A stretch of 64,000 nucleotides of DNA from Gammaproteobacteria bacterium UBA7803 (lineage in GTDB: Bacteria; Pseudomonadota; Gammaproteobacteria; Pseudomonadales; Azotimanducaceae): assembly GCA_002480525.1 (NCBI GenBank), contig DLCH01000075.1, positions 74,685 through 138,684 on the forward strand. Direction: 5' to 3'. Shown piece by piece: positions 1 to 11,366 of the stretch. A model generated the notes under the pieces. That model did no database searches. It was not told where the DNA came from and worked only from the letters and a program-made list of their open reading frames with translations. The number at the start of each line of letters is the position of its first letter. Within the stretch, counting starts at the first letter, position 1. The translations under genes were made by a program, and so were the position numbers.

Positions 1-603
1 CACCTCGGCGGCGTTGAGCAGGCTGGCCATCAGCTCCGGCGGCGAGTAGCGGTCGAGCAGCAGGCTCAGGTTCTGGTTGGCGGTGGCCCGGTTCATTTCC
101 AGGGAGAGCTGCTGGGCCAGGGAGGCCGGGTCCGCCGACACGGGAATCACCGACTGCAGGAGCTGCAGCGCCGCGGTCTGGTAGGGCTCGTCCCAGGTCT
201 GCAGGGCCGGGTCCCCCGCGGGCGCCGGTTCGATGTGATAGTCCGGGTCCTCGACCAGGTCCAGCTTGTAGAACAGCACCTGCTCGCCCCGGGCGACGCG
301 CTTGGTCCAGTGGGCGCGCCGCTGCTGACCCTGGGTGGAGACCTCGAAGCCGAAGCCCGAGGAGGCGCTGGATTCGCTGTCCGAGAGCAGCCGGAAGCCG
401 GACTGCTCCGGCGGCAGGGTGAGGTACACCTGGGTCGAGCCGCCCTGGGCCAGGTACTCGACCCGGGCCTCCACCTGCCACACGGTCTGCTGGGCGCCCG
501 GTAGAAAGGGGATGTGGTAGCTCTGATGCCGGTAGGCCGCCGTGCCGACGCCGGCGGCGAACAGGGCGATCACGAAGAACAGGAACGGTCCGCGCTGAGT
601 CAT
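1..603 (-). CDS. Inactive transglutaminase fused to 7TM domain (N-terminal part)
   Basis: The gene starts at ATG 601-603 and runs off the left edge, so only about 201 N-terminal residues are visible. The start MTQRGPFLFFVIALFAAGVG is a membrane anchor or signal. It is followed by a soluble beta-rich region containing YLAQGGSTQVYLTLP, GFRLLSDSESSASSGFGFE and KLDLVEDPDYHIEP. This matches the N-terminal inactive-transglutaminase domain of proteins that continue into seven membrane helices. In the families I know, this gene lies between a retropepsin-like 'ATP-dependent zinc protease' and a RimK-like glutamate ligase. The protease is indeed the upstream neighbour, 10 bp away on the same strand. 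A ligase would be expected just outside the window. Function is not established for the family, and the assignment here rests on recognisable sequence plus order. Confidence 0.8.
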   Translation of the reverse strand, partial: MTQRGPFLFFVIALFAAGVGTAAYRHQSYHIPFLPGAQQTVWQVEARVEYLAQGGSTQVYLTLPPEQSGFRLLSDSESSASSGFGFEVSTQGQQRRAHWTKRVARGEQVLFYKLDLVEDPDYHIEPAPAGDPALQTWDEPYQTAALQLLQSVIPVSADPASLAQQLSLEMNRATANQNLSLLLDRYSPPELMASLLNAAEV

Positions 604-613
604 GGAAACCCGG

Positions 614-1423
614 CTATTCCGGCGCCCGGAACGCTGGCTGCACGTGGTGCCTGGCCACGTCGACCAGCGCCACGTCGGTGAGGAAATTGCGGCCCAGGCG
701 CAGCGGCTCGTCGCCGTCGAGCTCGGTCAGCACCACTTCGACCTGCTCGCGCACGTCGCCGATCTGCACGCGCAGGTCCACGGCCGGGCGCCGTCCGGCG
801 GCGCCGGACACGCCGGGCAGCCGCACGTAGCGCTTCAGGGCCCGCTCGATGGTGGCGGTCTGATCCTCCAGCACGAGATCGAAGCGGACCCACTTGCTGC
901 CGTCCCGTTCGAACTCGACCACCTCGGCCACGTCCAGGGCGCTCGAGTCGGAACCGGGATCGATGCGGGCCTCGAGGAACGCCTCGGGCGGCGCCAGCCA
1001 GACCCGCTCGACCTGACCGAGCACCAGCTTGTCGCCGCTGACCACCACCCGCTGGGCGTCCGGGCCGGGTTCGCACTGGGCGTTGACGGTGGCCGCGGCC
1101 GGCGGCTCGGGACACAGCGACTCGAGCCGGCCCGGCAGCTCGTCGAGACCGGCCCGCAGGGTGGCGAGGCTCTCCTCGAGGGCGCGGGACGCCTCGAGAC
1201 TGCGTTCCCGCTCGGCGTCGCGCTCCGCCAGGGTGCCCCGCAGCATGGCGAGCTCGGTCTGAACCAGGCGCAGACGCATCTCCAGATCCGCCATGCCATC
1301 CGGCGGTTCCGGGTCGCTCTGCGGCAGGGTGGTGCAGCCTGCGGCGGCCGTCAGGGCAGCCGCGCACAGCCAGCGATGCGCGCGGAACCCGCGCCGTCCC
1401 CCCATGATCGTCGTTATTGTCAT
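614..1423 (-). CDS. Retropepsin-like putative ATP-dependent zinc protease, lipoprotein
   Basis: This 269-residue protein has an N-terminal lipoprotein signal (LCAAALTAAAGC, lipobox cysteine near residue 30). A short coiled-coil stretch follows (about 45-95), then a retropepsin-like domain of the RimK-associated 'ATP-dependent zinc protease' family, ending with the typical LGRNFLTDVALVDVARHH. The active-site motif usually reads D-T-G-A-x-T-S-A-L. Here it is ARIDPGSDSSALDV, with Pro in place of Thr after the aspartate near residue 154. It is the first gene of an operon with the inactive transglutaminase 10 bp downstream. Starts at 1423 or 1405 are both possible and both keep the signal peptide. 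The family is confident. The proteolytic activity is doubtful because of the DPG change. Confidence 0.8.
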   Translation of the reverse strand: MTITTIMGGRRGFRAHRWLCAAALTAAAGCTTLPQSDPEPPDGMADLEMRLRLVQTELAMLRGTLAERDAERERSLEASRALEESLATLRAGLDELPGRLESLCPEPPAAATVNAQCEPGPDAQRVVVSGDKLVLGQVERVWLAPPEAFLEARIDPGSDSSALDVAEVVEFERDGSKWVRFDLVLEDQTATIERALKRYVRLPGVSGAAGRRPAVDLRVQIGDVREQVEVVLTELDGDEPLRLGRNFLTDVALVDVARHHVQPAFRAPE

Positions 1424-1490
1424 TGATATCTGGTGTCCACCAGAGAACGACCAAGTCTAATGATCGCCCAATGGGCTTGATACTGTATAC

Positions 1491-2735
1491 ATGTACAGTT
1501 ATCGTTCCGGCATGCGGAAACGCGGCTTTCAGTCCCCCGGATTCGACGATCACGCCCCCGCCCGGTCCGCGGCCGGCGACGATCAGCCACGGACACCGGG
1601 CAGCGGCTCCGCAATGAAGAGCAGCGGCCCCGTGATGAAGAGCAGCGGCCCCGCGATGAAGAGCAGCGGCTCTGCCATCAAAGGCCGGGGCGCCACCAGC
1701 AACCGGGCCAGCCGGTTCCTCGCGGTTCACAGCGTCGCCGAAGCGGACGGCTGGTCGGCGCCGCAGGATCCGGACGACGCCCGCAGCGGCCCGGCGACGG
1801 AGCTGTACGCCGACCGCACCCGCACGCTCATCACCCGCAACCAGTCGCCGGACATTCCGTTCGACCGCTCGATCAATCCGTACAAAGGCTGCGAGCACGG
1901 CTGCGTGTACTGCTTCGCGCGGCCCACCCACGCCTACCTCGACCTCTCCCCCGGCATCGATTTCGAGACGCGCATCTTCTACAAGACCGGCGTCCGCGAG
2001 GCGTTGACCGCCGAGCTTGGCAAGCCCGGCTATCGCTGCGCCACCATCGCCATGGGCACCAACACGGATCCCTACCAGCCGGCGGAAGCGGAGCGGCGCG
2101 TCACCCGGACGATTCTCGAAGTGCTGCTGGAGCACCGCCATCCGGTCAGCATCGTCACCAAGGGCCGGCTGGTGCTGCGCGACCTCGACCTGCTCACCGA
2201 GCTGGCCGGGCTCGGGCTCGCGCGGGTCGCGGTGAGCGTCACGACCCTGGACGACGTCCTCAAGGGGCGGCTGGAGCCCCGTGCCAGCGCCTCCGCGGCC
2301 CGGCTGAAGATGATCCGCGAGCTGTCGGCGGCAGGCGTCCCCACCGGCGTGATGGTGGCGCCGGTGATTCCGTTCGTGAACGACCAGGAGATCGAGGCCA
2401 TTCTGGCCGCCGTGGCCGAGGCGGGCGCCACGGACGCGGGCTACATCCTGCTGCGGCTGCCGCTGGAGGTGAGGGCGCTGTTCGAGGAATGGCTGGAGGC
2501 CCACTATCCGCTGAAGGCCCGGCGGGTGATGGGCGCGATACAGCAGATGCGCGGCGGCAAGGCCTACGACAGCGCCTGGGGCGAGCGCATGCGCGGCAGC
2601 GGCGCCATGGCGGAACTCATCGGCCGCCGGTTCGCCGCGGCGGCGCGGCGTCACGGGCTGACCACCGGCGACCGCCGGCCCCTGCGGACGGACCTGTTCC
2701 GGCCGCCCGGGTACCGCCAGCTCGGCCTGTTCTGA
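1491..2735 (+). CDS. PA0069-family radical SAM protein
   Basis: This is a radical SAM enzyme of the PA0069/Rv2578c type. The iron-sulfur motif is CEHGCVYC (CX3CX2C), preceded by the family's SINPYKGC and followed by FARPTHAYLDLSPGIDFE and GTNTDPYQPAE. The C-terminal half forms the SAM barrel. The family normally begins near KGRGAxSNxxxRF, here IKGRGATSNRASRF at about residue 62, so the first 60 residues are an extra, low-complexity extension. That extension contains three in-frame 21-bp repeats, each starting with ATG (1614, 1635, 1656), so the true start could be any of these rather than 1491. The substrate of this family is not known. It is divergent from the zinc protease gene. Confidence 0.88.
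   Translation: MYSYRSGMRKRGFQSPGFDDHAPARSAAGDDQPRTPGSGSAMKSSGPVMKSSGPAMKSSGSAIKGRGATSNRASRFLAVHSVAEADGWSAPQDPDDARSGPATELYADRTRTLITRNQSPDIPFDRSINPYKGCEHGCVYCFARPTHAYLDLSPGIDFETRIFYKTGVREALTAELGKPGYRCATIAMGTNTDPYQPAEAERRVTRTILEVLLEHRHPVSIVTKGRLVLRDLDLLTELAGLGLARVAVSVTTLDDVLKGRLEPRASASAARLKMIRELSAAGVPTGVMVAPVIPFVNDQEIEAILAAVAEAGATDAGYILLRLPLEVRALFEEWLEAHYPLKARRVMGAIQQMRGGKAYDSAWGERMRGSGAMAELIGRRFAAAARRHGLTTGDRRPLRTDLFRPPGYRQLGLF
1614..1676 (+). repeat. Three tandem 21-bp units, each opening with an in-frame ATG
   Basis: The units at 1614-1634, 1635-1655 and 1656-1676 each begin ATGAAGAGCAGCGG and differ only at their last few bases (Met-Lys-Ser-Ser-Gly-Pro/Ser-Xaa). A degenerate partial copy lacking the ATG precedes them at 1599-1613. 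The array lies at the N-terminus of the radical SAM gene, just before the first conserved family residues, so changes in copy number would leave the frame and core domain intact. Confidence 0.9.
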
Positions 2736-2813
2736 GCCCGCGGCCGGCCGCGGCTTTGACCGCGGCGGGCGTATCGGCAAGCATACGGCTCTTTCCGATC
2801 CTGCGAGCCGCCC

Positions 2814-3077
2814 GTGACCCAGGCCGTCGATTTTCAGCATCGCCACAAGTCCTTCCAGATCCGCCTCGCCGACGACGGCGCGCTGGAGCTCTATCTCGAC
2901 AACTGTCTGCGCAAGCGCCGTCCCAGGGGCGAGCGGGAGCCCCAGTACGTCTGGACCAACGTGGAGCTCGAGTGGGAGGAGCACCACTACGTGGAGGCGC
3001 GCTACTGGGCCAGCACGGGGGCGCTGCGCGTCGACGTAAACGGCGAACCCGTTCTCGAACGGCACCTGTCGGCCTGA
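2814..3077 (+). CDS. Small hypothetical protein (87 aa)
   Basis: The GTG start at 2814 gives an 87-residue soluble protein beginning VTQAVDFQHRHKSFQIRLADDG. It has no signal peptide or membrane segment. The alternating hydrophobic/charged pattern (FQIRLADDGALELYLDN, VELEWEEHHYVEARYWASTGALRVDVNG) suggests an all-beta fold built from paired strands. It lies between the radical SAM gene and the hybrid kinase, all on the same strand, with 78 bp upstream and 49 bp downstream. I do not recognise a family. Coding is supported by length, GC-rich third positions and its fit between neighbours. Confidence 0.6.
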   Translation: MTQAVDFQHRHKSFQIRLADDGALELYLDNCLRKRRPRGEREPQYVWTNVELEWEEHHYVEARYWASTGALRVDVNGEPVLERHLSA

Positions 3078-3126
3078 CCGCCGGCGTCTATTCTTAGGCA
3101 ATGAGAATCGCGATCGCGCAGTACCG

Positions 3127-6069
<2,943 letters not shown>

Positions 6070-6168
6070 CCGCCTCCGGCGCGGGATCCGCCACCCGGTT
6101 CTCCACGGCGTGCAGACGCCCGGGTGCGGTATCATCGAGCCGTCATCGGGCCTGCCCTGGAGAACGCC

Positions 6169-7602
6169 ATGGACGAAACCCCACGCGATCACATGCTCGA
6201 CGTGCTCGACCGCCAGCGCCGCAGCTATCTGGAGGAGGGCGTGGTCGACGCCGCCACCCGGCGTGACCGTCTGGAACGCGCCGTCGGCCTGCTGAAGACC
6301 CATCAGCAGCGGCTGGTGGACGCCATGTCCGCCGACTTCGGCCACCGCAGTGAGCATCAGTCCCTGTTCACCGACGTCGCCAGCTCCATCGGCCCGCTGC
6401 GTCACGCTCAGAAGCATCTCGAGCTCTGGATGCGGCCCGAGAAGCGCAAGGTCGGCCCGTTTCCCCTCAACCTGCTCGGGGCCAAAGCCCGGGTCGAGTA
6501 TCAGCCCCTGGGCGTGGTGGGGGTCATCAGCCCCTGGAACTTCCCGGTCAACCTGACCTTCACGCCGCTGGCCGGGATCCTGGCGGCGGGCAACCGCTGC
6601 ATGATCAAGCCGTCCGAGTACACGCCGGCGACCTCGGCGGTGATGGCCGAGATCTTCGCGACGGCCTTCGACGAGACCGAGATCGCCGTGATCACCGGCG
6701 GCCCGCAGACCGGCGCGGATTTCTCCGGCCTGCCCTTCGACCACCTGCTGTTCACCGGCGCGACGTCCATCGGGCGCCACGTCATGCGGGCGGCCGCCGA
6801 GAATCTCGTGCCGGTCACCCTGGAGCTCGGGGGCAAGTCGCCGGTGGTGATCGGCCGCTCCGCCGACCTGCAGAAGACCGCCGATTCCATCATGACCGGC
6901 AAGATGCTGAACGCCGGCCAGATCTGCCTGGCGCCGGACTACGTGTTCGTGCCCCGGGAGCGGGTCGACGAGTTCGTCGCCGCCAGCGAGCGCTCGGTGG
7001 CCCGGATGTACCCGACGCTGCTGGACAACCCGGACTACACCTCGGTGATCAACCAGCGGCACTTCGAGCGGCTGAACGGCTACGTCGAGGAGGCAAGATC
7101 CGCGGGGGCCCGGGTGGTGGAGATCAATCCCGCCGGCGAGGACTTCCGCCAGCAGCCCCATCACAAGATTCCGCCGACGCTGATCGTCGACCCCGACGAC
7201 GGCCTGCAGGTGATGCAGGACGAGATCTTCGGGCCGGTGCTGCCGGTCAAGGGCTACGACTCGGTGGAGGAAACGGTCCGCTACATCAACGACAAGCCGC
7301 GGCCGCTCGGCCTGTACTACTTCGGCAGCGACGGCGCCGAGGAGCGGCAGGTGTTGAACCATACGACCTCGGGCGGCGTCACAGTGAACGACGTGGTCAT
7401 GCACGTGGCCCAGGAAGACCTGCCGTTCGGCGGGGTGGGGCCGTCGGGCATGGGCGCCTACCATGGCCGGGACGGTTTCAGGGCCTTCAGTCACGCCAGG
7501 TCCGTGTTCGTCCAGAGCAAGGTCAACGTCGCCGAGCTCGCCGGGTTGCGGCCGCCCTACGGCGAGAAGATGCTCAAGGCCGTGCGCCAGCAGATGCGCT
7601 GA
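6169..7602 (+). CDS. Coniferyl aldehyde dehydrogenase-like ALDH
   Basis: This is an NAD(P)-dependent aldehyde dehydrogenase of the coniferyl-aldehyde/fatty-aldehyde branch, 477 residues from ATG 6169 (Shine-Dalgarno-like CTGGAG at 6157). Family motifs are visible in order: VISPWNFPVNL, KPSEYTPATS, FTGATSIGRHVM, the glutamate in VTLELGGKSP, and the catalytic cysteine in NAGQICLAPDYV, with EIFGPVLPV and LPFGGVGPSGMG near the C-terminus. The longer reading from 6124 adds 15 residues without family similarity. The phytanoyl-CoA dioxygenase-like gene starts 5 bp after the stop, so the two are probably co-transcribed. The exact aldehyde substrate cannot be read from sequence. Confidence 0.9.
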   Translation: MDETPRDHMLDVLDRQRRSYLEEGVVDAATRRDRLERAVGLLKTHQQRLVDAMSADFGHRSEHQSLFTDVASSIGPLRHAQKHLELWMRPEKRKVGPFPLNLLGAKARVEYQPLGVVGVISPWNFPVNLTFTPLAGILAAGNRCMIKPSEYTPATSAVMAEIFATAFDETEIAVITGGPQTGADFSGLPFDHLLFTGATSIGRHVMRAAAENLVPVTLELGGKSPVVIGRSADLQKTADSIMTGKMLNAGQICLAPDYVFVPRERVDEFVAASERSVARMYPTLLDNPDYTSVINQRHFERLNGYVEEARSAGARVVEINPAGEDFRQQPHHKIPPTLIVDPDDGLQVMQDEIFGPVLPVKGYDSVEETVRYINDKPRPLGLYYFGSDGAEERQVLNHTTSGGVTVNDVVMHVAQEDLPFGGVGPSGMGAYHGRDGFRAFSHARSVFVQSKVNVAELAGLRPPYGEKMLKAVRQQMR

Positions 7603-7606
7603 AGTC

Positions 7607-8395
7607 ATGAACAGCAGTACCGTGTCCAGACATCCCGACGACATCGCCGCCGCGGCCGCCCGCTTCGCGGAAGACGGCTACGTGGTGCTGCCCGGCTTCG
7701 TCAGCCGGGAAGTGTGCGACGCCGTGGCGGCCGACGTGACCGCGTCCCTGAATCCGGTGCTGGCGCCGGCGGAGTTCGAGGCCGACGTCGGCTATCCGGG
7801 CTCGCCGGCCAGCCGCAGCGCCGCAGGCGGCGACACGCCCCGGCGGCTGCTCAACGCCTACTCGCGCTTCGCCCGGCTGCGGCCCGTGGTGGTCGGTCCG
7901 GAACTGGGCCGCTGCCTGCGGGCGGTGATGGACACCGACCAGGTGCTTCTGTCCCAGTGTCATCACAACTGCGTGATGACCAAGGCGCCCGGCTACAGCA
8001 GCGTCACCCTGTGGCACCAGGACATCCGCTACTGGCGTTTCGAGCAGCCTGGGCTGGTGTCGCTGTGGCTGGCCCTGGGCCGGGAAACCGAGGAGAACGG
8101 CGCGTTGAAGATCATTCCGGGCAGCCACCGCATGGCCTTCACCCACGACCGGCTGGACGATGCGAAATTCCTCAAGCCCGAGCTGCCGGAGAATCAGGCG
8201 CTGATCGCCACCGCCCGCAACGTCGAGCTGGAGCCGGGAGACGCGCTGCTGTTCCACGCCCAGGCGTTCCACGCCGCGGGCCGCAACACCACCGACCGCA
8301 TCAAGCTGTCCTGTGTGTTCACCTACCACGCGGCGCACAACGCGCCGGTGCCGGGGACGCGCTCCGCGCAGTACGCGAGCATTCCGGTGGGCTGA
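7607..8395 (+). CDS. Phytanoyl-CoA dioxygenase (PhyH) family protein
   Basis: This 262-residue Fe(II)/2-oxoglutarate-dependent oxygenase starts at ATG 7607, five bases after the aldehyde dehydrogenase stop. The metal-binding pair H-x-D is seen in VTLWHQDIRYWRFE. The distal His and the 2-oxoglutarate-binding Arg lie in LLFHAQAFHAAGRNTTDRIK. The central GSHRMAF is also typical of the PhyH fold. Such enzymes hydroxylate acyl-CoAs or other small molecules, and the co-directional aldehyde dehydrogenase suggests an oxidative step on a lipid-derived substrate. The reaction itself is inferred only at the class level. Confidence 0.85.
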   Translation: MNSSTVSRHPDDIAAAAARFAEDGYVVLPGFVSREVCDAVAADVTASLNPVLAPAEFEADVGYPGSPASRSAAGGDTPRRLLNAYSRFARLRPVVVGPELGRCLRAVMDTDQVLLSQCHHNCVMTKAPGYSSVTLWHQDIRYWRFEQPGLVSLWLALGRETEENGALKIIPGSHRMAFTHDRLDDAKFLKPELPENQALIATARNVELEPGDALLFHAQAFHAAGRNTTDRIKLSCVFTYHAAHNAPVPGTRSAQYASIPVG

Positions 8396-8420
8396 GGTCC
8401 ACCGCGCGAGGACCGACGCC

Positions 8421-9017
8421 ATGACGGACGATCGCGAATCCGACGACCTGTTCCGCGAAGCCATGAGCGACGTGGTCCCGCTGCCCCAGAAGCGGGTCGC
8501 GCCCGAGGCCGAGCGGCGCGAGCTCACGCCGGCTCAGCTCGAGCGCCGGGAGGCGGCGGAAGGCCGCGCCCGGGACGGCGTCGACCCCAACTACTTCACC
8601 CTGGCGGAGGTGCCGCCGGTGCAGCCGAGGGACGTGCTCGCCTGGAAGAAGGACGGCGTCCAGCACGAGGTGTTCGGCAAGCTGAAGGCGGGTGGCTACA
8701 CCATCGACGGGCGCCTCGATCTGCACCGCCACACGGTGAAGGAGGCCCGCGAGGCGCTGTTCGCCTTCCTGGACTTGGCCAGGCGCAGGGGCTGGCGCAC
8801 GGTGCTGGTGCTGCACGGGCGCGGCGAGCGCAGCGCCACGCCGGCCCGCATCAAGAGCTATGTCGCCCACTGGCTCACCCAGGTGCCGGATCTGATCGCC
8901 TGGCACAGCGCCGACCGCCGGGACGGCGGCACGGGCGCGGTCTACGTGATGCTCAGGAAGACGCCGGAGGCCCGGGAGCGCGCCCGGGAACGCCACGGCC
9001 TCAAGACCGGCGACTGA
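8421..9017 (+). CDS. Smr-domain DNA/RNA endonuclease (SmrA/SmrB-like)
   Basis: The 198-residue protein starts at ATG 8421, 25 bp after the PhyH stop. The N-terminal half is charged and probably helical (QLERREAAEGRARDGVDPNYF). The C-terminal half is a small-MutS-related domain with RLDLHRHTVKEAREALFAFL and VLVLHGRGERS, the two hallmark motifs (LDLHxxxxxEA and HGxG). Stand-alone Smr proteins of this length in Gammaproteobacteria are the SmrA/SmrB type. SmrB is known as a ribosome-rescue endonuclease. Which of the two this is cannot be decided from sequence alone. Confidence 0.88.
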   Translation: MTDDRESDDLFREAMSDVVPLPQKRVAPEAERRELTPAQLERREAAEGRARDGVDPNYFTLAEVPPVQPRDVLAWKKDGVQHEVFGKLKAGGYTIDGRLDLHRHTVKEAREALFAFLDLARRRGWRTVLVLHGRGERSATPARIKSYVAHWLTQVPDLIAWHSADRRDGGTGAVYVMLRKTPEARERARERHGLKTGD

Positions 9018-9038
9018 GCCCGCGGCGTCGGCCTGCCG

Positions 9039-9440
9039 TCACACCGGGTCGAGGCGCAGAAACCGCCGCGGCGGAAACCCGGTGAGGATCTTCACCACCA
9101 GCGGCAGCGCATGCTCCTCGAACAGCCGGGCGCGTTCCTCGTCGCTGACCGGCACGGCCAGGTAGGGCGCCGCGGCGCCGTCCTGGCCGACCCGCACCTG
9201 GGGGTTCGCCAGCGCCTGGCGGTACCAGGCCCGGGGCCAGTGGTTGGCCGCGACGTACAGGCGGCCGTCGCTGTCGAGCCGGGAGACCACGCGCTGGTGG
9301 CCGGTGCCGTCGTCGTCGAAGGTGGTGATGACCAGCGTGCTCTGGTCGGCGGGCTGGAAGTAGCCGATCAGCGATTCGAAGGCGACGACGACGCCGACGT
9401 ACACCAGACCGAGAATCACGGCGATCTTCAGCAGTTTCAT
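9039..9440 (-). CDS. Membrane-anchored nitroreductase/quinone-reductase fold protein
   Basis: This 133-residue protein has an N-terminal membrane helix (MKLLKIAVILGLVYVGVVVA). A small beta-barrel domain follows, with HQRVVSRLDSDGRLYVAANHWPRAWYRQALANPQVRV. That pattern resembles the DUF385 / deazaflavin-dependent nitroreductase (F420H2 quinone reductase) fold. Proteins of this kind also occur outside F420-producing bacteria, so the cofactor here is uncertain. The gene is convergent with the Smr gene, 21 bp away. The start at 9440 has GGAGAGG about 5 bp upstream on the minus strand. Confidence 0.6.
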   Translation of the reverse strand: MKLLKIAVILGLVYVGVVVAFESLIGYFQPADQSTLVITTFDDDGTGHQRVVSRLDSDGRLYVAANHWPRAWYRQALANPQVRVGQDGAAAPYLAVPVSDEERARLFEEHALPLVVKILTGFPPRRFLRLDPV

Positions 9441-9511
9441 GGACCTCTCCCCCGAGTGTCGATCGCCATGTTACCCCGGTGGCGGCGCCCGTGGCAGTGC
9501 CGTGCCGGCCG

Positions 9512-10192
9512 TTACCGGCCGGCCAGAAACGCGTCGACGCGCTCCCGGACCGTCGCGTCCCGGGCGCTGAGCGCCGTTCGCACCGCATCGAGGGTCGGCC
9601 CGTCCGCGAGTTCCGGCCGGCCGGCTTCGAAGGGCGGTTCCGGCGCGTACTCCAGGCCGAGCTGGATCGCCCGGGCCCGGTCTTCGCCGGCCAGCTCTGC
9701 GACCACGGCGATGGCCAGATCGAGCCCGGCGGTGACACCGCCGCCGGTGATGACGTGGCCGTCCCGGACCACCCGCGCGGCGTCCACGGTCACGCCGGGA
9801 AAACGCGCCAGCACGTCCCGCCAGTACCAGTGACAGGCCGCCCGCCGGCCGTCTAGCAGGCCGGCGGCGGCGAGCACGATCGAACCGGTGCAGACCGACG
9901 TGACGAACCGCGCGGCGGCGGCCAGCCGGCGCACCTCGGCGAGGAAGTCGGCGTCGAGAATGGCGTCGAAGGTGCCGAATCCGCCCGGCACGCAGAGCAC
10001 GTCGCAGGCCGCCACGTCGGCCAGCCGGGGCAGGCCGGCGAAGGTCAGGCCGTCACACTCGAGGGTTCCGCCGGCGCGGCTGGCGACGATGACCTCGGCG
10101 TCGGGCACCCGGGCGAAGAACTGGTGGGGGGCGGTAAAGTCCAGATGGGTCGTGCCCGGGTAGACCGGGATGACGAAGGTGGTTCGGGTCAT
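9512..10192 (-). CDS. DJ-1/PfpI family protein (isonitrile hydratase-like)
   Basis: The 227-residue class I glutamine-amidotransferase-like protein has the DJ-1/PfpI nucleophile elbow in FVTSVCTGSIVLAAAGLL, the upstream CVPGGFGTFD and the acidic residue of LDFTAPHQFF. This arrangement resembles isonitrile hydratase and related DJ-1 proteins. The start MTRTTFVIPVYPG at 10192 was chosen because the longer reading to 10351 runs into the divergent regulator and adds non-conserved sequence. It is transcribed divergently from the GlxA-type regulator, which is the usual arrangement for a target gene. The substrate is unknown. Confidence 0.85.
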   Translation of the reverse strand: MTRTTFVIPVYPGTTHLDFTAPHQFFARVPDAEVIVASRAGGTLECDGLTFAGLPRLADVAACDVLCVPGGFGTFDAILDADFLAEVRRLAAAARFVTSVCTGSIVLAAAGLLDGRRAACHWYWRDVLARFPGVTVDAARVVRDGHVITGGGVTAGLDLAIAVVAELAGEDRARAIQLGLEYAPEPPFEAGRPELADGPTLDAVRTALSARDATVRERVDAFLAGR

Positions 10193-10328
10193 GTCTGCGG
10201 CTCCTGGGGAACGTGATTGACGCCGCCATTCTGGCTCGGGAAGATATGGCCCGAATGACAGTGATCCCTCTTTTAATGCCAAACCATCCCGGCGCTGGCG
10301 CCACCCCGGCGTCCCGTCGAGTCCGGCC
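10193..10328. promoter_or_regulatory. Divergent promoter region, DJ-1 gene / GlxA-type regulator
   Basis: The 136-bp intergenic space must hold both promoters. It contains TCGGG and CCCGA arms separated by 9 bp (10234-10252), a modest inverted repeat that could be an operator. I see no convincing paired -35 and -10 hexamers. The regulatory role is inferred from the divergent layout only. Confidence 0.4.
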
Positions 10329-11366
10329 ATGACCGAACGGCTGGTGTGCATCCCGCTGTTCGGCGGGTTCCAGCTCCTCGACGTGGCGGGCCCGGTCGCG
10401 GTGTTCGAGGCGGCCGGCGACGGCGCCGCCGGGGCGGCGGGCAGGCCCGCGCCGGGTTACCGGATCGTCCTGGTGTCGCCCGACGGCGGGCCGGTGACGA
10501 GCTCCGCCGGGGTCTCCATGGACACCCTGCCGGCGCGCGGCGTCGGGTCCGTGGACACGCTGCTGGTGCCGGGCGGAGAAGGCACCCGGGCGCCGGACCT
10601 GGATGACCGGCTGCTGGACTTCCTGCGCAGCCGGGCGTCGGGCTGCCGCCGGGTCGCCAGCGTCTGCACCGGGGCGTTTCTGCTGGCCCGGGCGGGCCTG
10701 ATCACCGGTTGCCGGGTGACCACCCACTGGCGCCACGCCGGCGCCCTGGCCCGGCGTCATCCGGACCTCGAGGTGGAACCGGATCGGATCTGGGTGCGGG
10801 ACGGCCGCGTCTGGTCCTCGGCCGGGGTGTCGGCGGGCATCGATCTGGCGCTGGCGCTGGTGGCCGACGACTGCGGCCGTGAGGTGGCGCGGCGCGCCGC
10901 GCGGGAAATCGTCGTCTACTTCCAGCGCCCCGGCGGACAGTCCCAGTTCTCCGCGCTGGAGGATCTCGCCGCTGCCGACGGACGATTCGCGCCGTTGCTG
11001 GCATGGATCCGCGCCAACGTCCGGCGGCCGCTGCGGGTGGAGGATCTGGCGGCCCGGGAAGCGATGAGTCCGCGCAACTTCTCGCGGCGGTTCCGGGCCG
11101 AGGTGGGCTGCACGCCGGCCCAGGCGGTGGCGCGCATCCGGCTGGAGGTGGCGCGCACCCTCATCGAGACCACCAGCCGGCCGGTCTCGGCGGTGGCCCG
11201 GGCGGCCGGGTACGGGGATCCGGAGACCATGCGCCGGGCGTTCGTGAAGGCGCTCGGCCGCTCACCCCGGGCGCTGCGGACCGCCGCCGCGGCGACCCCG
11301 CGATTGCCCGGCGGCGCGGCGGAGCGGCGGGACGCCGCCGGTCAGCCGGCCGGGCCGCAGCGGTAG
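10329..11366 (+). CDS. GlxA family transcriptional regulator (DJ-1 domain plus AraC HTH)
   Basis: The 345-residue regulator has an N-terminal DJ-1/PfpI-like domain (MTERLVCIPLFGGFQLLDVA, with SVCTGAFLLARAGLI at about residue 110). The C-terminal AraC/XylS DNA-binding domain (about 225-325) has the two helix-turn-helix units LRVEDLAAREAMSPRNFSRR and RPVSAVARAAGYGDPETMRR, the latter leading to ALGRSPRALR. This is the layout of GlxA-family regulators. It is divergent from the DJ-1 enzyme gene and probably controls it. The last 25 bp overlap the convergent lipoprotein gene. Confidence 0.9.
   Translation: MTERLVCIPLFGGFQLLDVAGPVAVFEAAGDGAAGAAGRPAPGYRIVLVSPDGGPVTSSAGVSMDTLPARGVGSVDTLLVPGGEGTRAPDLDDRLLDFLRSRASGCRRVASVCTGAFLLARAGLITGCRVTTHWRHAGALARRHPDLEVEPDRIWVRDGRVWSSAGVSAGIDLALALVADDCGREVARRAAREIVVYFQRPGGQSQFSALEDLAAADGRFAPLLAWIRANVRRPLRVEDLAAREAMSPRNFSRRFRAEVGCTPAQAVARIRLEVARTLIETTSRPVSAVARAAGYGDPETMRRAFVKALGRSPRALRTAAAATPRLPGGAAERRDAAGQPAGPQR

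Noticed and set aside
2738..2753. Perfect 16-bp palindrome CCGCGGCCGGCCGCGG after the radical SAM gene
   Set aside because: It has no loop and only TTT after it, so it is weak as a terminator. Such GC palindromes are common at this base composition.
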